This document shows positions 1-7,799 of a stretch of DNA of 64,000 nucleotides, piece after piece. Location: assembly GCA_020161355.1 (NCBI GenBank), contig JAIUOF010000001.1, positions 806,001 to 870,000 on the forward strand. The letters run 5' to 3'. The position numbers and the translations under genes were made by a program. The stretch is from Bacteroidota bacterium (GTDB taxonomy: Bacteria; Bacteroidota; Bacteroidia; Cytophagales; Spirosomataceae). The notes beneath the pieces were generated by a model. That model did not search any database. It worked only from the letters and a program-made list of their open reading frames with translations, and was not told where the DNA came from. The first letter of the stretch is position 1, and every line of letters starts with the position of its first letter.

Positions 1-68
1 AAACAAAAGTTTATTCTTAAATTGCTCTTGAAATATTAGCCTTGAATTTAGCTCTCCAAAAGGAATAC

Positions 69-944
69 ATGAGTCTTCCAATACTAAATATTTGCGATTT
101 GTTTTCAAGAGAGGCTGCCTCGAGCCGGGTGGCGGTACATGACCTTTCGGAATTATTAAAAAACGATATATTTATCCCAAAAAGACCACACAGACATAGT
201 TTTTACCAGATTTTGTTCATTGGAAAAGGCCAGGGACTGCATAGAATAGATTTTAATAACATTACTTTTGAAGGTCCGGTGGTATTTTTTCTTTCTCCGG
301 GTCAGGTTCATCATCTGGTTTTTAAAGATAAAGAGGTTGAAGGATACATGATAAATTTCAGCGAGGATTATTTCAACGAATTTCTCGCTAAAAAAGGGTT
401 TATTGATGAATTGTGCTTGTTTAAAAGAAATGGAGATGTCAAACCTTTCCACCCTGGTTTGCAACTTCCTGATATCCGGGATATAGTTGAAAAAATTGCT
501 TCTGTTTATTCCAAAAAGCCACAGTATTGGTTTGAAAAAATCAGAGTCTATCTTTTGGAAATCTTCTATTTGGCTGCCTGTGATTTGGAGAAAATCAAAT
601 CTGAGGAAAATCTTAAAGCCAATCAACATATTCTAAAAAGGTTTGAAGAGCTGATAGAAAAACATTTTTCAGAATGGCACAATCCTCAAACTTATGCCAA
701 CGAACTCTCGATAACGGCCAATTATCTTAACGCCAAATGTAAAACCAACTCTGGTATGACTGCAGGTCAATGGATTAGAAATCGCCTGATTCTGGAGGCC
801 AAGCGACTTTTAGTCAATTCTGAACTCAGTATTTCGGAAATTTCCTATCAGCTTAGTTTTGAAGACAACTCTTATTTTACTAAATTCTTTAAATCCAGCA
901 CCGGAATGTCCCCATCTGATTTTAGAAAATCCTTAAATAAGTAA
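69..944 (+). CDS. AraC-family transcriptional regulator
   Basis: A DNA-binding regulator of about 291 residues. The N-terminal part looks like a cupin-type sensing domain (RPHRHSFYQILF, then GPVVFFLSPGQVHH). The C-terminal 100 residues hold the two helix-turn-helix units of AraC proteins, ending in the signature ISYQLSFEDNSYFTKFFK followed by TGMSPSDFRK. An open frame begins at a TTG at 42, but the ATG at 69 is preceded by AAAAGGAAT and is a better start. It stands alone and is followed by a strong terminator. The effector and the targets cannot be told from sequence. The neighbouring orphan gene is 650 bases away, so an operon is unlikely. Confidence 0.9.
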   Translation: MSLPILNICDLFSREAASSRVAVHDLSELLKNDIFIPKRPHRHSFYQILFIGKGQGLHRIDFNNITFEGPVVFFLSPGQVHHLVFKDKEVEGYMINFSEDYFNEFLAKKGFIDELCLFKRNGDVKPFHPGLQLPDIRDIVEKIASVYSKKPQYWFEKIRVYLLEIFYLAACDLEKIKSEENLKANQHILKRFEELIEKHFSEWHNPQTYANELSITANYLNAKCKTNSGMTAGQWIRNRLILEAKRLLVNSELSISEISYQLSFEDNSYFTKFFKSSTGMSPSDFRKSLNK

Positions 945-1593
945 AAAATACCATTATTGGATTAATTTCTACAATTGTAATTATTCTATTTTTCTGAAAT
1001 TTGTAAAGAAAATTAGTGGAACCTGTTTGTAAACTAATCAGGCCCGATTAATGAATATATGATTTTTTTTGGAGTAATCTGGTTATTTTAGCCAGATTAC
1101 TTTTCATTTAGGGTTTTCCAATCCTAAAAAAGTAAGTTATTAAAATTCAATTCTTTATTTCTATTATTATTATTTAGATATTTTTCTACAAATAGAGTAT
1201 TTTCGAAATAATTACTATCCAAAATCTTAACTTTCCTTTTTTAAACACCTAAATCCTAATACTCAAAATCCATTTTAAAATAATGATATATTAGAAACTT
1301 TAAAACACTTTTCTTCCAAAACAATATTGAAAAATTACCATTTTTTCAAAAAAGTAAAGCGTCAAATATTATCCTTACCAAAAATGATAAAATTTACATG
1401 CTCTAATTTTAATTTTTCCAGATCAAAAAATGCGAAACCCTTTTCCTGAAAATCTTAATATCTTTGCAGGATTGTCAAATGCTCAACTATCCTTTTTTCA
1501 GTAATAAAGACCAATATTCAGAGAAACTTATTTGGAAACTAGGGATTTTGAGTACGTACACCAAAATTCAACAGCATAAGATATAATTGAGGA
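945..1593. other. Long AT-rich intergenic region
   Basis: There is no convincing coding sequence on either strand. The region holds the terminator at 1073-1106 and a good Bacteroidota-type -7 element (TATCTTTG, 1459-1466) that could start transcription toward the gene at 1594, leaving a leader of roughly 120 bases. The matching -33 TTTG is not clear. The remainder is very AT-rich, with no repeat or RNA that I recognise. Confidence 0.5.
1073..1106 (+). terminator. Rho-independent terminator after the AraC-type gene
   Basis: A perfect 10-bp stem (AGTAATCTGG pairing with CCAGATTACT) with a 9-base loop is followed by TTT and a T-rich stretch. It lies about 130 bases after the stop codon of the AraC-type gene. 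Confidence 0.75.
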
Positions 1594-2772
1594 ATGGCAA
1601 AATATTTTACTATAAAGACTTTTTCCAGTGTAGGTGTTGGTGATCAATTGGGAACCCAATTTGCAAGGTTGTTTCTGATTGGTGAAGCTATTGGTGCGAC
1701 TTACCTGCATACCCCTTTGGAAATTCAAAGGTCAGCAGAGAGCAATTTTAGAAGGCGAATCAGAGGCTTTTTCTTTTTTTTGAAAAAGATACTAATCAAT
1801 TTTCCGGTTCAGCACAAAAGTATCGCCCTTATCGCGAAATCACTTAACCTGGCAGAAAGAATTATTTCCAGGCTCGACAGAACCGACATCAATGGAAGAT
1901 TTCTGGATTTTTTAGGTTTAAATATTTCGGCAGATACAATCAATGATCCAATTACGCCATTCCTGTCCGAAATTATTAAGAAAGTATCCACAAAGGAGGA
2001 ACTGATTGCCTCCCTTAAATGGCAATACTCTGATCATGAGAGCATTGTATTGGAATGGACGCCAGAACTATACCCATATTGTTATAAGCTTGATGACCTC
2101 TTTAACTCTGGAAAGACGATAAATTTCAATCAATTTTTGAATAACGCATTCTGGAAAAACAAAAATAAAGATGCACCTAATGAAGAAAAATTATTCGTGG
2201 TTCATCAACGGTGTGGCGATTCAGTTACTTTATTGTCAGATGCCGGAAAAGTCGTAATTTATGGAAATGAGGTAACATTTGACAACGAAGATACGGAGCA
2301 ATTTGATCTGAATAACGATAAGAACAGGGTTGGAAGGGCAATAGAAATGTATGTGGAAGTGTTGCAGGAACTTCAGGACTTAAGAGGATCAGGAACAAAG
2401 ATTGTTTTCATATCGGATGGTTACCAAACTTCAAAAAATATTTTGTTAAATCACTATTTTTCAAAATTTAGCACTTTGAATAACTCTCAAAAAAAGGCTA
2501 TTAAAAATCTGATAAACAAAGATTTAAATCAATTCTTACTCAATGATAAGTTAGAAAAATTGATTGATGAAAAAATGATAGGAGAAACATATGAAAATCT
2601 GGAGAAATCAATTTTATTGCTTGCCAGAGCAAAAGTTTTGATGTTTGGCTCAGGAGGATTTGCCTATTATATGCATTCACTTTTTAGCAATAAAGAGCAG
2701 ACCTATCTGGGTCACATCAATGAGAAAAATGAAATATTGATAGCCAATACCCGTGAAATGTTGAAATCTTGA
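1594..2772 (+). CDS. Orphan protein with fucosyltransferase-like motifs
   Basis: The 392-residue product has no family I can name with certainty. Three stretches resemble GT-B fucosyltransferases (GT11/GT23/O-FucT type). An N-terminal GVGDQLGTQFARLFLIGEA recalls the Gly-rich GGLGNQ-F region. A central VVHQRCGD (residues about 202-209) resembles the donor-binding H-x-R-x-G-D motif. A C-terminal AKVLMFGSGGFAYYMHSLF resembles the last conserved motif. No signal peptide or membrane helix is visible, so it is probably cytoplasmic. The ATG at 1594 fits the start of the conserved part. It is monocistronic, between long intergenic regions. Function is an inference; a divergent sugar transferase is the best guess. 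Confidence 0.55.
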   Translation: MAKYFTIKTFSSVGVGDQLGTQFARLFLIGEAIGATYLHTPLEIQRSAESNFRRRIRGFFFFLKKILINFPVQHKSIALIAKSLNLAERIISRLDRTDINGRFLDFLGLNISADTINDPITPFLSEIIKKVSTKEELIASLKWQYSDHESIVLEWTPELYPYCYKLDDLFNSGKTINFNQFLNNAFWKNKNKDAPNEEKLFVVHQRCGDSVTLLSDAGKVVIYGNEVTFDNEDTEQFDLNNDKNRVGRAIEMYVEVLQELQDLRGSGTKIVFISDGYQTSKNILLNHYFSKFSTLNNSQKKAIKNLINKDLNQFLLNDKLEKLIDEKMIGETYENLEKSILLLARAKVLMFGSGGFAYYMHSLFSNKEQTYLGHINEKNEILIANTREMLKS

Positions 2773-2913
2773 AGGAATCAAAATTTTGGTAAGCATTTAA
2801 ACTTTTCCGGAAAATTATTGATTTAAATAATGTATTTACTTAAAAGTAAAAAACTGACTTTCAAATAATTATAATTTTGGGCAAAAAACCTATCATTTTT
2901 TCCAAAAAACATA

Positions 2914-2945
2914 TTTGTATTAAGGCTGGATATTTCATACCTTTG
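2914..2945 (+). promoter_or_regulatory. Bacteroidota-type promoter of the tRNA gene
   Basis: TTTG at 2914-2917 and TACCTTTG at 2938-2945 are separated by 20 bases, matching the TTTG-N19/21-TAnnTTTG consensus of the Bacteroidota primary sigma factor. The predicted transcription start lies about 20 bases before the tRNA. Confidence 0.75.
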
Positions 2946-2975
2946 CACCACTTTTCAGGGAGATACTTTGAAAAA

Positions 2976-3049
2976 GGGCCTATAGCTCATTCGGTTAGAG
3001 CAACTGACTCATAATCAGTAGGTGCCTGGTTCGATCCCAGGTGGGCCCA
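2976..3049 (+). tRNA. tRNA with anticodon CAU (elongator Met or Ile2)
   Basis: A full cloverleaf can be folded. The acceptor GGGCCTA pairs with TGGGCCC (one G-U). The D arm is AGCTCATTCGGTTAGAGC. The anticodon arm is CTGACTCATAATCAG with anticodon CAT, and the T arm is CCTGGTTCGATCCCAGG, with discriminator A. The terminal CCA is not encoded. CAU can mean elongator methionine or lysidine-modified isoleucine; sequence alone does not settle which, and the initiator is unlikely because the first acceptor pair is intact. Mobile elements often insert at tRNA 3' ends, and element-like genes follow here. Confidence 0.95.
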
Positions 3050-3059
3050 CTTGAAAATC

Positions 3060-3090
3060 AAGGAGTTACAGAAATGTGACTCCTTTTTTT
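3060..3090 (+). terminator. Terminator after the tRNA
   Basis: AAGGAGTTAC pairs with GTGACTCCTT (one G-T pair) around a 6-base loop, and a run of T follows. It lies 10 bases after the tRNA. Confidence 0.8.
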
Positions 3091-3096
3091 ATGCCC

Positions 3097-3120
3097 ATGT
3101 GCAATACAATGTGCAATACA
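3097..3120 (+). repeat. Tandem 12-bp repeat next to the tRNA
   Basis: ATGTGCAATACA occurs twice head to tail. Related TGTATTAC words recur near 3180 and near 4190-4215, on both sides of the small HTH/RHH gene pair. They could be arm-type sites of a lost integrase, but this is only an inference. Confidence 0.45.
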
Positions 3121-3234
3121 TTTTGGAGTTTCATTTTTTATAAATTTTAATAAAAATTCGCAAATAGTATCATAAATATTTGTATTACGAATATTTCATT
3201 GTAAATTTGAATTTCATTAAAATCCGCAAAACCA

Positions 3235-3582
3235 ATGAACCAAATTTTTCTATCAGGCTTTGACCTGAATCACCTCCTTGAGGAATTAAGGAGTATCGTT
3301 AAAGAGGAAATCTCAGGACTTAAAAATGAATCTACTACTTCCTCAGAGGGCAATGATCCTTTCATGGATATTTTCGAAGCTGCTAAGTTTTTGAAAAAGT
3401 CCAAACAGACATTGTACCAGTACTGCTCTACTTCCAAGATTCCCCACTATAAACGTGGTGGGAAAAACTACTTCAAAAAGTCTGAGTTAGAAGCCTGGCT
3501 TCTTGAAGGTAAAGTTACCAACTCTAACCAGGCAAAGTCAATTATTTTTACCAAAAAATTCACCAAAACGTTATTAAAATGA
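3235..3582 (+). CDS. Excisionase-like helix-turn-helix protein
   Basis: The 115-residue protein has an HTH_17/excisionase-type domain at residues about 45-90: the pattern IFEAAKFLKKSKQTLYQYCS, then KIPHYKRGGKNYFKKSELEAWL, is the typical MerR-like winged helix of Xis proteins. The N-terminal 40 residues (a helix rich in E, L and K) resemble the coiled leader that many Bacteroidota element-encoded HTH proteins carry. Its stop codon overlaps the start of the next gene (ATGA), so the two are translationally coupled. It follows a tRNA, which suits an integrated-element origin, but no integrase is present. It probably binds DNA; targets are unknown. Confidence 0.7.
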   Translation: MNQIFLSGFDLNHLLEELRSIVKEEISGLKNESTTSSEGNDPFMDIFEAAKFLKKSKQTLYQYCSTSKIPHYKRGGKNYFKKSELEAWLLEGKVTNSNQAKSIIFTKKFTKTLLK

Positions 3583-3887
3583 AAGATGAAGAATTAAAAG
3601 ATCAAATGATTAATTTCAGAATTCCGGCAGAATTAAAAGAGAAGGTCTTATTTGAAGCACAAAAAAGTAACCAAACAATTACAAAGTGGCTACTGAAATG
3701 CATAAACAATGAGCTAAAACCGAAAATAGTTAAAGTTGAAAAAAAAGTGGTAGTAAAACCAGTCGCCACTTTAGAGACTAATAACCAGCCAAACTTACTC
3801 TTTGGATTGCTGTTTTCTATGTTTATATTTCTCCTTTGGTGGGTGTTTAATAATGCAAAGGGTAAAGACAGATTTACTTTAATATAG
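3579..3887 (+). CDS. Membrane-anchored ribbon-helix-helix protein
   Basis: The 102-residue product starts with a pattern that fits an Arc/CopG-type ribbon-helix-helix: strand MINFRIP, helix ELKEKVLFEAQ, turn, and helix ITKWLLKCINNEL. A lysine- and valine-rich linker follows. The C-terminus contains one hydrophobic helix (LLFGLLFSMFIFLLWWVF) and a short charged tail, so the DNA-binding part would face the cytoplasm while tethered to the membrane. It overlaps the preceding HTH gene by 4 bases and is followed by a terminator. The RHH fold is inferred by pattern. Tethered RHH proteins are uncommon, and its function is unknown. Confidence 0.6.
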   Translation: MKDEELKDQMINFRIPAELKEKVLFEAQKSNQTITKWLLKCINNELKPKIVKVEKKVVVKPVATLETNNQPNLLFGLLFSMFIFLLWWVFNNAKGKDRFTLI

Positions 3888-3920
3888 ACCTCTCTTGTCC
3901 GTTTTTTTTCGAAAACCTTT

Positions 3921-3946
3921 GGGCCTTATTTGAAAGGCCCTTTTTT
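3921..3946 (+). terminator. Terminator after the HTH/RHH gene pair
   Basis: GGGCCT pairs with AGGCCC across an 8-base loop and six T follow directly. It lies 34 bases after the stop codon of the RHH gene. Confidence 0.8.
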
Positions 3947-4249
3947 ATACCCCTTAATAATAATTGCTAATTTTTTTCTTTAAGGTCAGTGGCCTGTTCT
4001 TTGTAATTTTCCCAAATGCTCTCCCATGCTGAGATCCTTTTTTCAGACTTATTTAAGCAAGCTGTTATTTAACTCCTCAAATATTTTAATTCATTGGTTT
4101 AAATTATCCCTATTTATCTTGATTATAAAATGTTTTAAAATTGATTACCTAAGTATTGGATTCGCCGAAAGCCAGCTTTTTGTATTACATTTTTGTATTA
4201 TTTGATGTATTACATGATTATTTTGGAAAAGCTGCCAAATTTAAAATAT

Positions 4250-4355
4250 CCGTTACTCCCCCGTTTACATGCATTTTTTACAGCTAGTAAACGGCTTGTT
4301 TACAGCGTGTTTACGCCCTTTTTACTGCGTACACAGGGGAGTAACGGGCGTTTAC
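4250..4355. repeat. GTTTAC iteron-like block within a 12-bp inverted repeat
   Basis: CCGTTACTCCCC (4250-4261) and GGGGAGTAACGG (4336-4347) form a perfect 12-bp inverted repeat. The hexamer GTTTAC occurs at 4263, 4298, 4309 and 4350, and once inverted (GTAAAC) at 4287. The copies at 4298 and 4309 are 11 bases apart, one helical turn, as in iterons. The GC content is higher than the surrounding DNA. This could be a replication or transfer origin, or a protein-binding locus, of a lost element; nothing proves which. Confidence 0.5.
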
Positions 4356-4586
4356 AGTTAGATTAATTTTAAAAAAACAAGAAGCACACCCAGTCATTTT
4401 ATTTTAATTGTAATACGGAATAGCTTTTTCAGTAAAAATTTTCTCAATTTCACCTCGGTTTATAGTTTTTACCTAGCAGAATTTTCCACTTTTGTACCGA
4501 ATAATAAATATTTAAAAATGAATTAACCAAAATTTAGGACGAGAGGAAGATTTTTTTAAATTTGTACTAATCCCCGATTAACTATT

Positions 4587-4919
4587 ATGAACCGACCACT
4601 GGATACTGCCACACGATTACGTGCCCTATTGGTATTTAAGGCACTGGTCGAAAATCCATTCCATTATTCTATCAAAGATTTCTCCCAATTGTATAATGTT
4701 TCTAAAGATGCTATCAGAACTGATCTTGAAGAAATAAAAAATGCAGGTTTTGATGTGGCCTTTGATCGAAAATTCCGGTATGCTTTGGTGGATAATGCTA
4801 CCACCAAACACCTTCAGGATATTTTGTATTTAAATGAGGCTGAAAAAGAGCTAATCAGAGCCTCATTACACCAGTCTGGTATTGAAAATCAAAAAATAAT
4901 CGAACCATATCGGAATTGA
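4587..4919 (+). pseudogene. Truncated HTH (WYL-type) regulator running into the CRISPR array
   Basis: The 110-residue frame begins with a DeoR/HTH_11-like winged helix (residues about 8-60: FSQLYNVSKDAIRTDLEEI, then a wing) followed by LNEAEKELIRASL, which resembles the start of the helical region of WYL-domain regulators. The WYL domain itself is missing. The last seven codons lie inside the first CRISPR repeat, and the stop codon is also repeat sequence, so the gene was cut by the array or by a rearrangement at its edge. WYL proteins are known neighbours of CRISPR systems. The truncated product may still bind DNA, but it is more likely a relic. Confidence 0.6.
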
Positions 4920-6296
4920 AACTCTATTGTGATCGTTGGGGTAATGGGCGGGATTTGTCTTAATCGAACCATATCGGAATTGAAACGGGGTCAGGTTCTT
5001 TTTCATAGCACCTGTCTGCCGGTCTTAATCGAACCACATCGGAATTGAAACTTTTATAAATCTGTTTTTGGTAAATTGGCTGATTGCCTTAATCGAACCA
5101 CATCGGAATTGAAACGGCTTATGTCAAGCAACTGGAGCCGGGCGAAAAGGTCTTAATCGAACCACATCGGAATTGAAACTTCGTTGTATGCCTCAAACCA
5201 AACTTTGTCAATGTCGTCTTAATCGAAACACATCGGAATTGAAACGGAGCAATACAAAAAGAACTTGATGAACTTTTTAGTCTTAATCGAACCACATCGG
5301 AATTGAAACAGGAGAGAATATCCTGATCAACTTCAGCTTCAAGTGTCTTAATCGAACCACATCGGAATTGAAACAAAGAACAGCTCAGAAGGTTACCATT
5401 AGCCGACATGGTCTTAATCGAACCACATCGGAATTGAAACAGAGATAAGTATGAGCTGGCCAGGCTGAGGAATAATCGTCTTAATCGAACCACATCGGAA
5501 TTGAAACTGAAAATCACTTCACGGTCATTTATTCCGCCTCCAAGTCTTAATCGAACCACATCGGAATTGAAACCCGGATTGCATTTACTTTCGGCATAAA
5601 AAACGTTCATGTCTTAATCGAACCACATCAGAATTGAAACTTTGCATCAAAACAAAGTATCCTGATTTCACCCAGGTCTTAATCGAACCACATCGGAATT
5701 GAAACCGAATTATATACAAAAATGGAACGGCAGTAAATTTGTCTTAATCGAACCACATCGGAATTGAAACCGAATTACCCCTTCATTATAGCTTAGTAGT
5801 GCAAGATGTCTTAATCGAACCACATCGGACTTGAAACGAAGATAATCAAAAACTAATTGAAATGGGCTTCAAAGTCTTAATCGAATCACATCGGAATTGA
5901 AACCGACCGGAATACCTTTTTTAAGGTGGGAATATGTTCGGTCTTAATCGAACCACATCGGAATTGAAACATTAAAAACAATGACCAATCAAGACGCCAT
6001 AAAGATGTCTTAATCGAACCACATCGGAATAGAAACTGACGAAGGTTTGGGGGCTTTGCCCCCCTGAGAAGTCTTAATCGAACTACATCGGAATTGAAAC
6101 GTGGATGTGCCGCCGAATGTGGTGGTGGATGGCGGGTCTTAATCGAACCATATCGGAATTGAAACGATAAAAGACCTCATTCAATGTCGTTGCAATACTC
6201 GTCTTAATCGAACCATATCGGAATAGAAACTTGAATACCTTCAACTGGCGGCACCACATCCCCCTCGTCTTAATCGCACCATATCGGAATTGAATT
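4893..6296 (+). CRISPR. CRISPR array, 22 repeats, no cas genes nearby
   Basis: I count 22 repeats of 30 bases, starting GTCTTAATCGAACC and ending CGGAATTGAAAC, with 21 unique spacers of 34-37 bases. The ATTGAAAC end is typical of type I-B/III-like repeats and implies transcription on the plus strand. The last repeat (6267-6296) ends TGAATT instead of TGAAAC and has GCACC, as expected of the trailer end. The first repeat lacks its first four bases (match begins at 4897) and lies inside a truncated HTH gene, so no normal AT-rich leader is seen. Repeats 1, 2, 20, 21 and 22 have CATATCGG where the others have CACATCGG (CTACATCGG in 19). No cas gene is present in 64 kb, so the array depends on genes elsewhere or is inactive. 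Confidence 0.97.
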
Positions 6297-6357
6297 GTGA
6301 GTAAAGTCTTAACTTAAATACTTATTGTTCAGAATTCTTCAGTCATCTGCTTTTTCT

Positions 6358-7797
6358 TCAATCTCCAATTTCATAATTCCGAATGATTTCAAATTTCTCT
6401 TTTTCACAACCGCATACACCACATTCATAGTTTTCGGGTAAATTTTCGAAGACAATCCCTGCAGGTATTCCTGCTAATTCATCACCATATTTTTCATCAT
6501 AAACCATTAAACAATCGGGACACTGGTGGGAATTGGCCAAAATTGGTTCTTTGATTTCTGCAAGCTCTTTATTTTCAAGTTTTTGGTTAGTGATTTTTTT
6601 ATTATAAAAAAATATTGACCTTCTAAGTTGCTCTTTTAGATTATATTTAAATAGCCCTTTTTCATAAAATACTTTGGTTCTACCATTAGGGTCAAAGTCT
6701 GCTGTGTATGAAATGTCATAAACATTGAAAAGTGGTATTAAATTCAGGAATTTGATGCGTCTTTTTTGAATCATGATAGAAGCATAAACCTCAGTTTTGG
6801 GTGCAATTTTTATCCCAAAACATAACCCAAAAGTTCTTAAATCATTGTGGTTCAAATATTCAACCAATTCCATTTTTAATTTTAGGGCCTCCTCAGAATC
6901 ATCCTCCACTTGCCAGTTAAGTTCGTTTGCAGCATGCCTCACATTGAAATTATATTTAGCAAGAATTCTCGACCATTCGGGCCTTTCACTTTCTTTTATT
7001 CCTTTTACTACCAAGGATTTCCAAGGTGTAAGGCAGATCTCACCAATTTTTGAATCTTTGCATAAATTACATAATTCTATTAAAAAATTAATATCGTATG
7101 TTTCCCAACGACTGTAAATACCCAACCAGGTTTTATTGTCATATCTATTGAATCCTTCATAGTAAGGAAGTGAAAATTTTGGTAATACCAAAGGAGCCGA
7201 ATTTGGAATTATTATCAGATTTTCAAGAGAAGAAAACAATTGTTGAGCTTGTATGTGTTTATCACTTAAAATTTTTGACTCCAGTAGGCTGCAGGCTTTA
7301 TGTATGTCCTGGGTATAGATTAAATTTTCAAATGAATAGACTTTATTAGTTTTTGGTAATCTTAAATAAAAATGCCAAAAATTGGGTATTGCAGATGATA
7401 CAAAATTTAAATGCCCGGAGAAAAAAGGAGAGAAACTTTGATTATTGTCTGAAATATTGATTTTTAACTGAGGTTCAAACGCAAAAGAATCGAAAATATC
7501 CTTATATATTCCTTCACTTACCCAGGTGCTTTTTTGAAATACGGCCTCAGATACATAAGAACTCACAATGTTGGGCAAAGAAGATTCGTCGGTATAATAT
7601 TTGGTATCGATTATTGATAAATAGCTAGACAATAACTTGGAGAGATGATTGGGAACGTGTAAAATCAGTTGCTGTCGGAGACTGAATTTCACCGAATTTA
7701 TGTTTACGAGTTTAGCAGCATTGAGTATTTTGCTTAAATCACCCGGAGAAACGACCCCGCCGATAAAATTAAATTTTATTGTCAGAAAATCTTCCAT
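6358..7797 (-). CDS. Nitrite-reductase-like protein with C-terminal rubredoxin domain
   Basis: The 479-residue product begins with a ferredoxin-like half-domain of the nitrite/sulfite reductase fold (GGVVSPGDLSKIL, then VKFSLRQQLILHV), and the second half seems to repeat it (GEICLTPWKSLVVKGI). The four cysteines that bind the siroheme-linked [4Fe-4S] cluster are not recognisable, so it is probably not itself a nitrite reductase. Residues about 425-475 form a rubredoxin: CPDCLMVYDE, GIPAGIVFENLPENYECGVC. It lies 2 bases downstream of the fused nitrate reductase, in the operon with narK. I infer an electron carrier or assembly role for nitrate reduction; the exact role is unknown. Confidence 0.75.
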   Translation of the reverse strand: MEDFLTIKFNFIGGVVSPGDLSKILNAAKLVNINSVKFSLRQQLILHVPNHLSKLLSSYLSIIDTKYYTDESSLPNIVSSYVSEAVFQKSTWVSEGIYKDIFDSFAFEPQLKINISDNNQSFSPFFSGHLNFVSSAIPNFWHFYLRLPKTNKVYSFENLIYTQDIHKACSLLESKILSDKHIQAQQLFSSLENLIIIPNSAPLVLPKFSLPYYEGFNRYDNKTWLGIYSRWETYDINFLIELCNLCKDSKIGEICLTPWKSLVVKGIKESERPEWSRILAKYNFNVRHAANELNWQVEDDSEEALKLKMELVEYLNHNDLRTFGLCFGIKIAPKTEVYASIMIQKRRIKFLNLIPLFNVYDISYTADFDPNGRTKVFYEKGLFKYNLKEQLRRSIFFYNKKITNQKLENKELAEIKEPILANSHQCPDCLMVYDEKYGDELAGIPAGIVFENLPENYECGVCGCEKEKFEIIRNYEIGD

Positions 7798-7799
7798 AG

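Larger units (their letters stand above)
3888..4586. other. Non-coding region with element-like repeats
   Basis: About 700 bases without a credible gene. It holds the terminator at 3921-3946, TGTATTAC-type words near 4190-4215, and the GTTTAC repeat block described separately at 4250-4355. Nothing resembling a transposase or integrase fragment is visible. Confidence 0.5.

Noticed and set aside
5119..5610. 163-residue minus-strand open frame inside the CRISPR array
   Set aside because: It is built from the repeat unit read in reverse (recurring FQFRCGSIKT) and is an artefact of repeat and spacer lengths.
4893..6296. Spacers targeting genes in this window
   Set aside because: I compared several spacers with the window by eye and saw no match; a proper search is needed.
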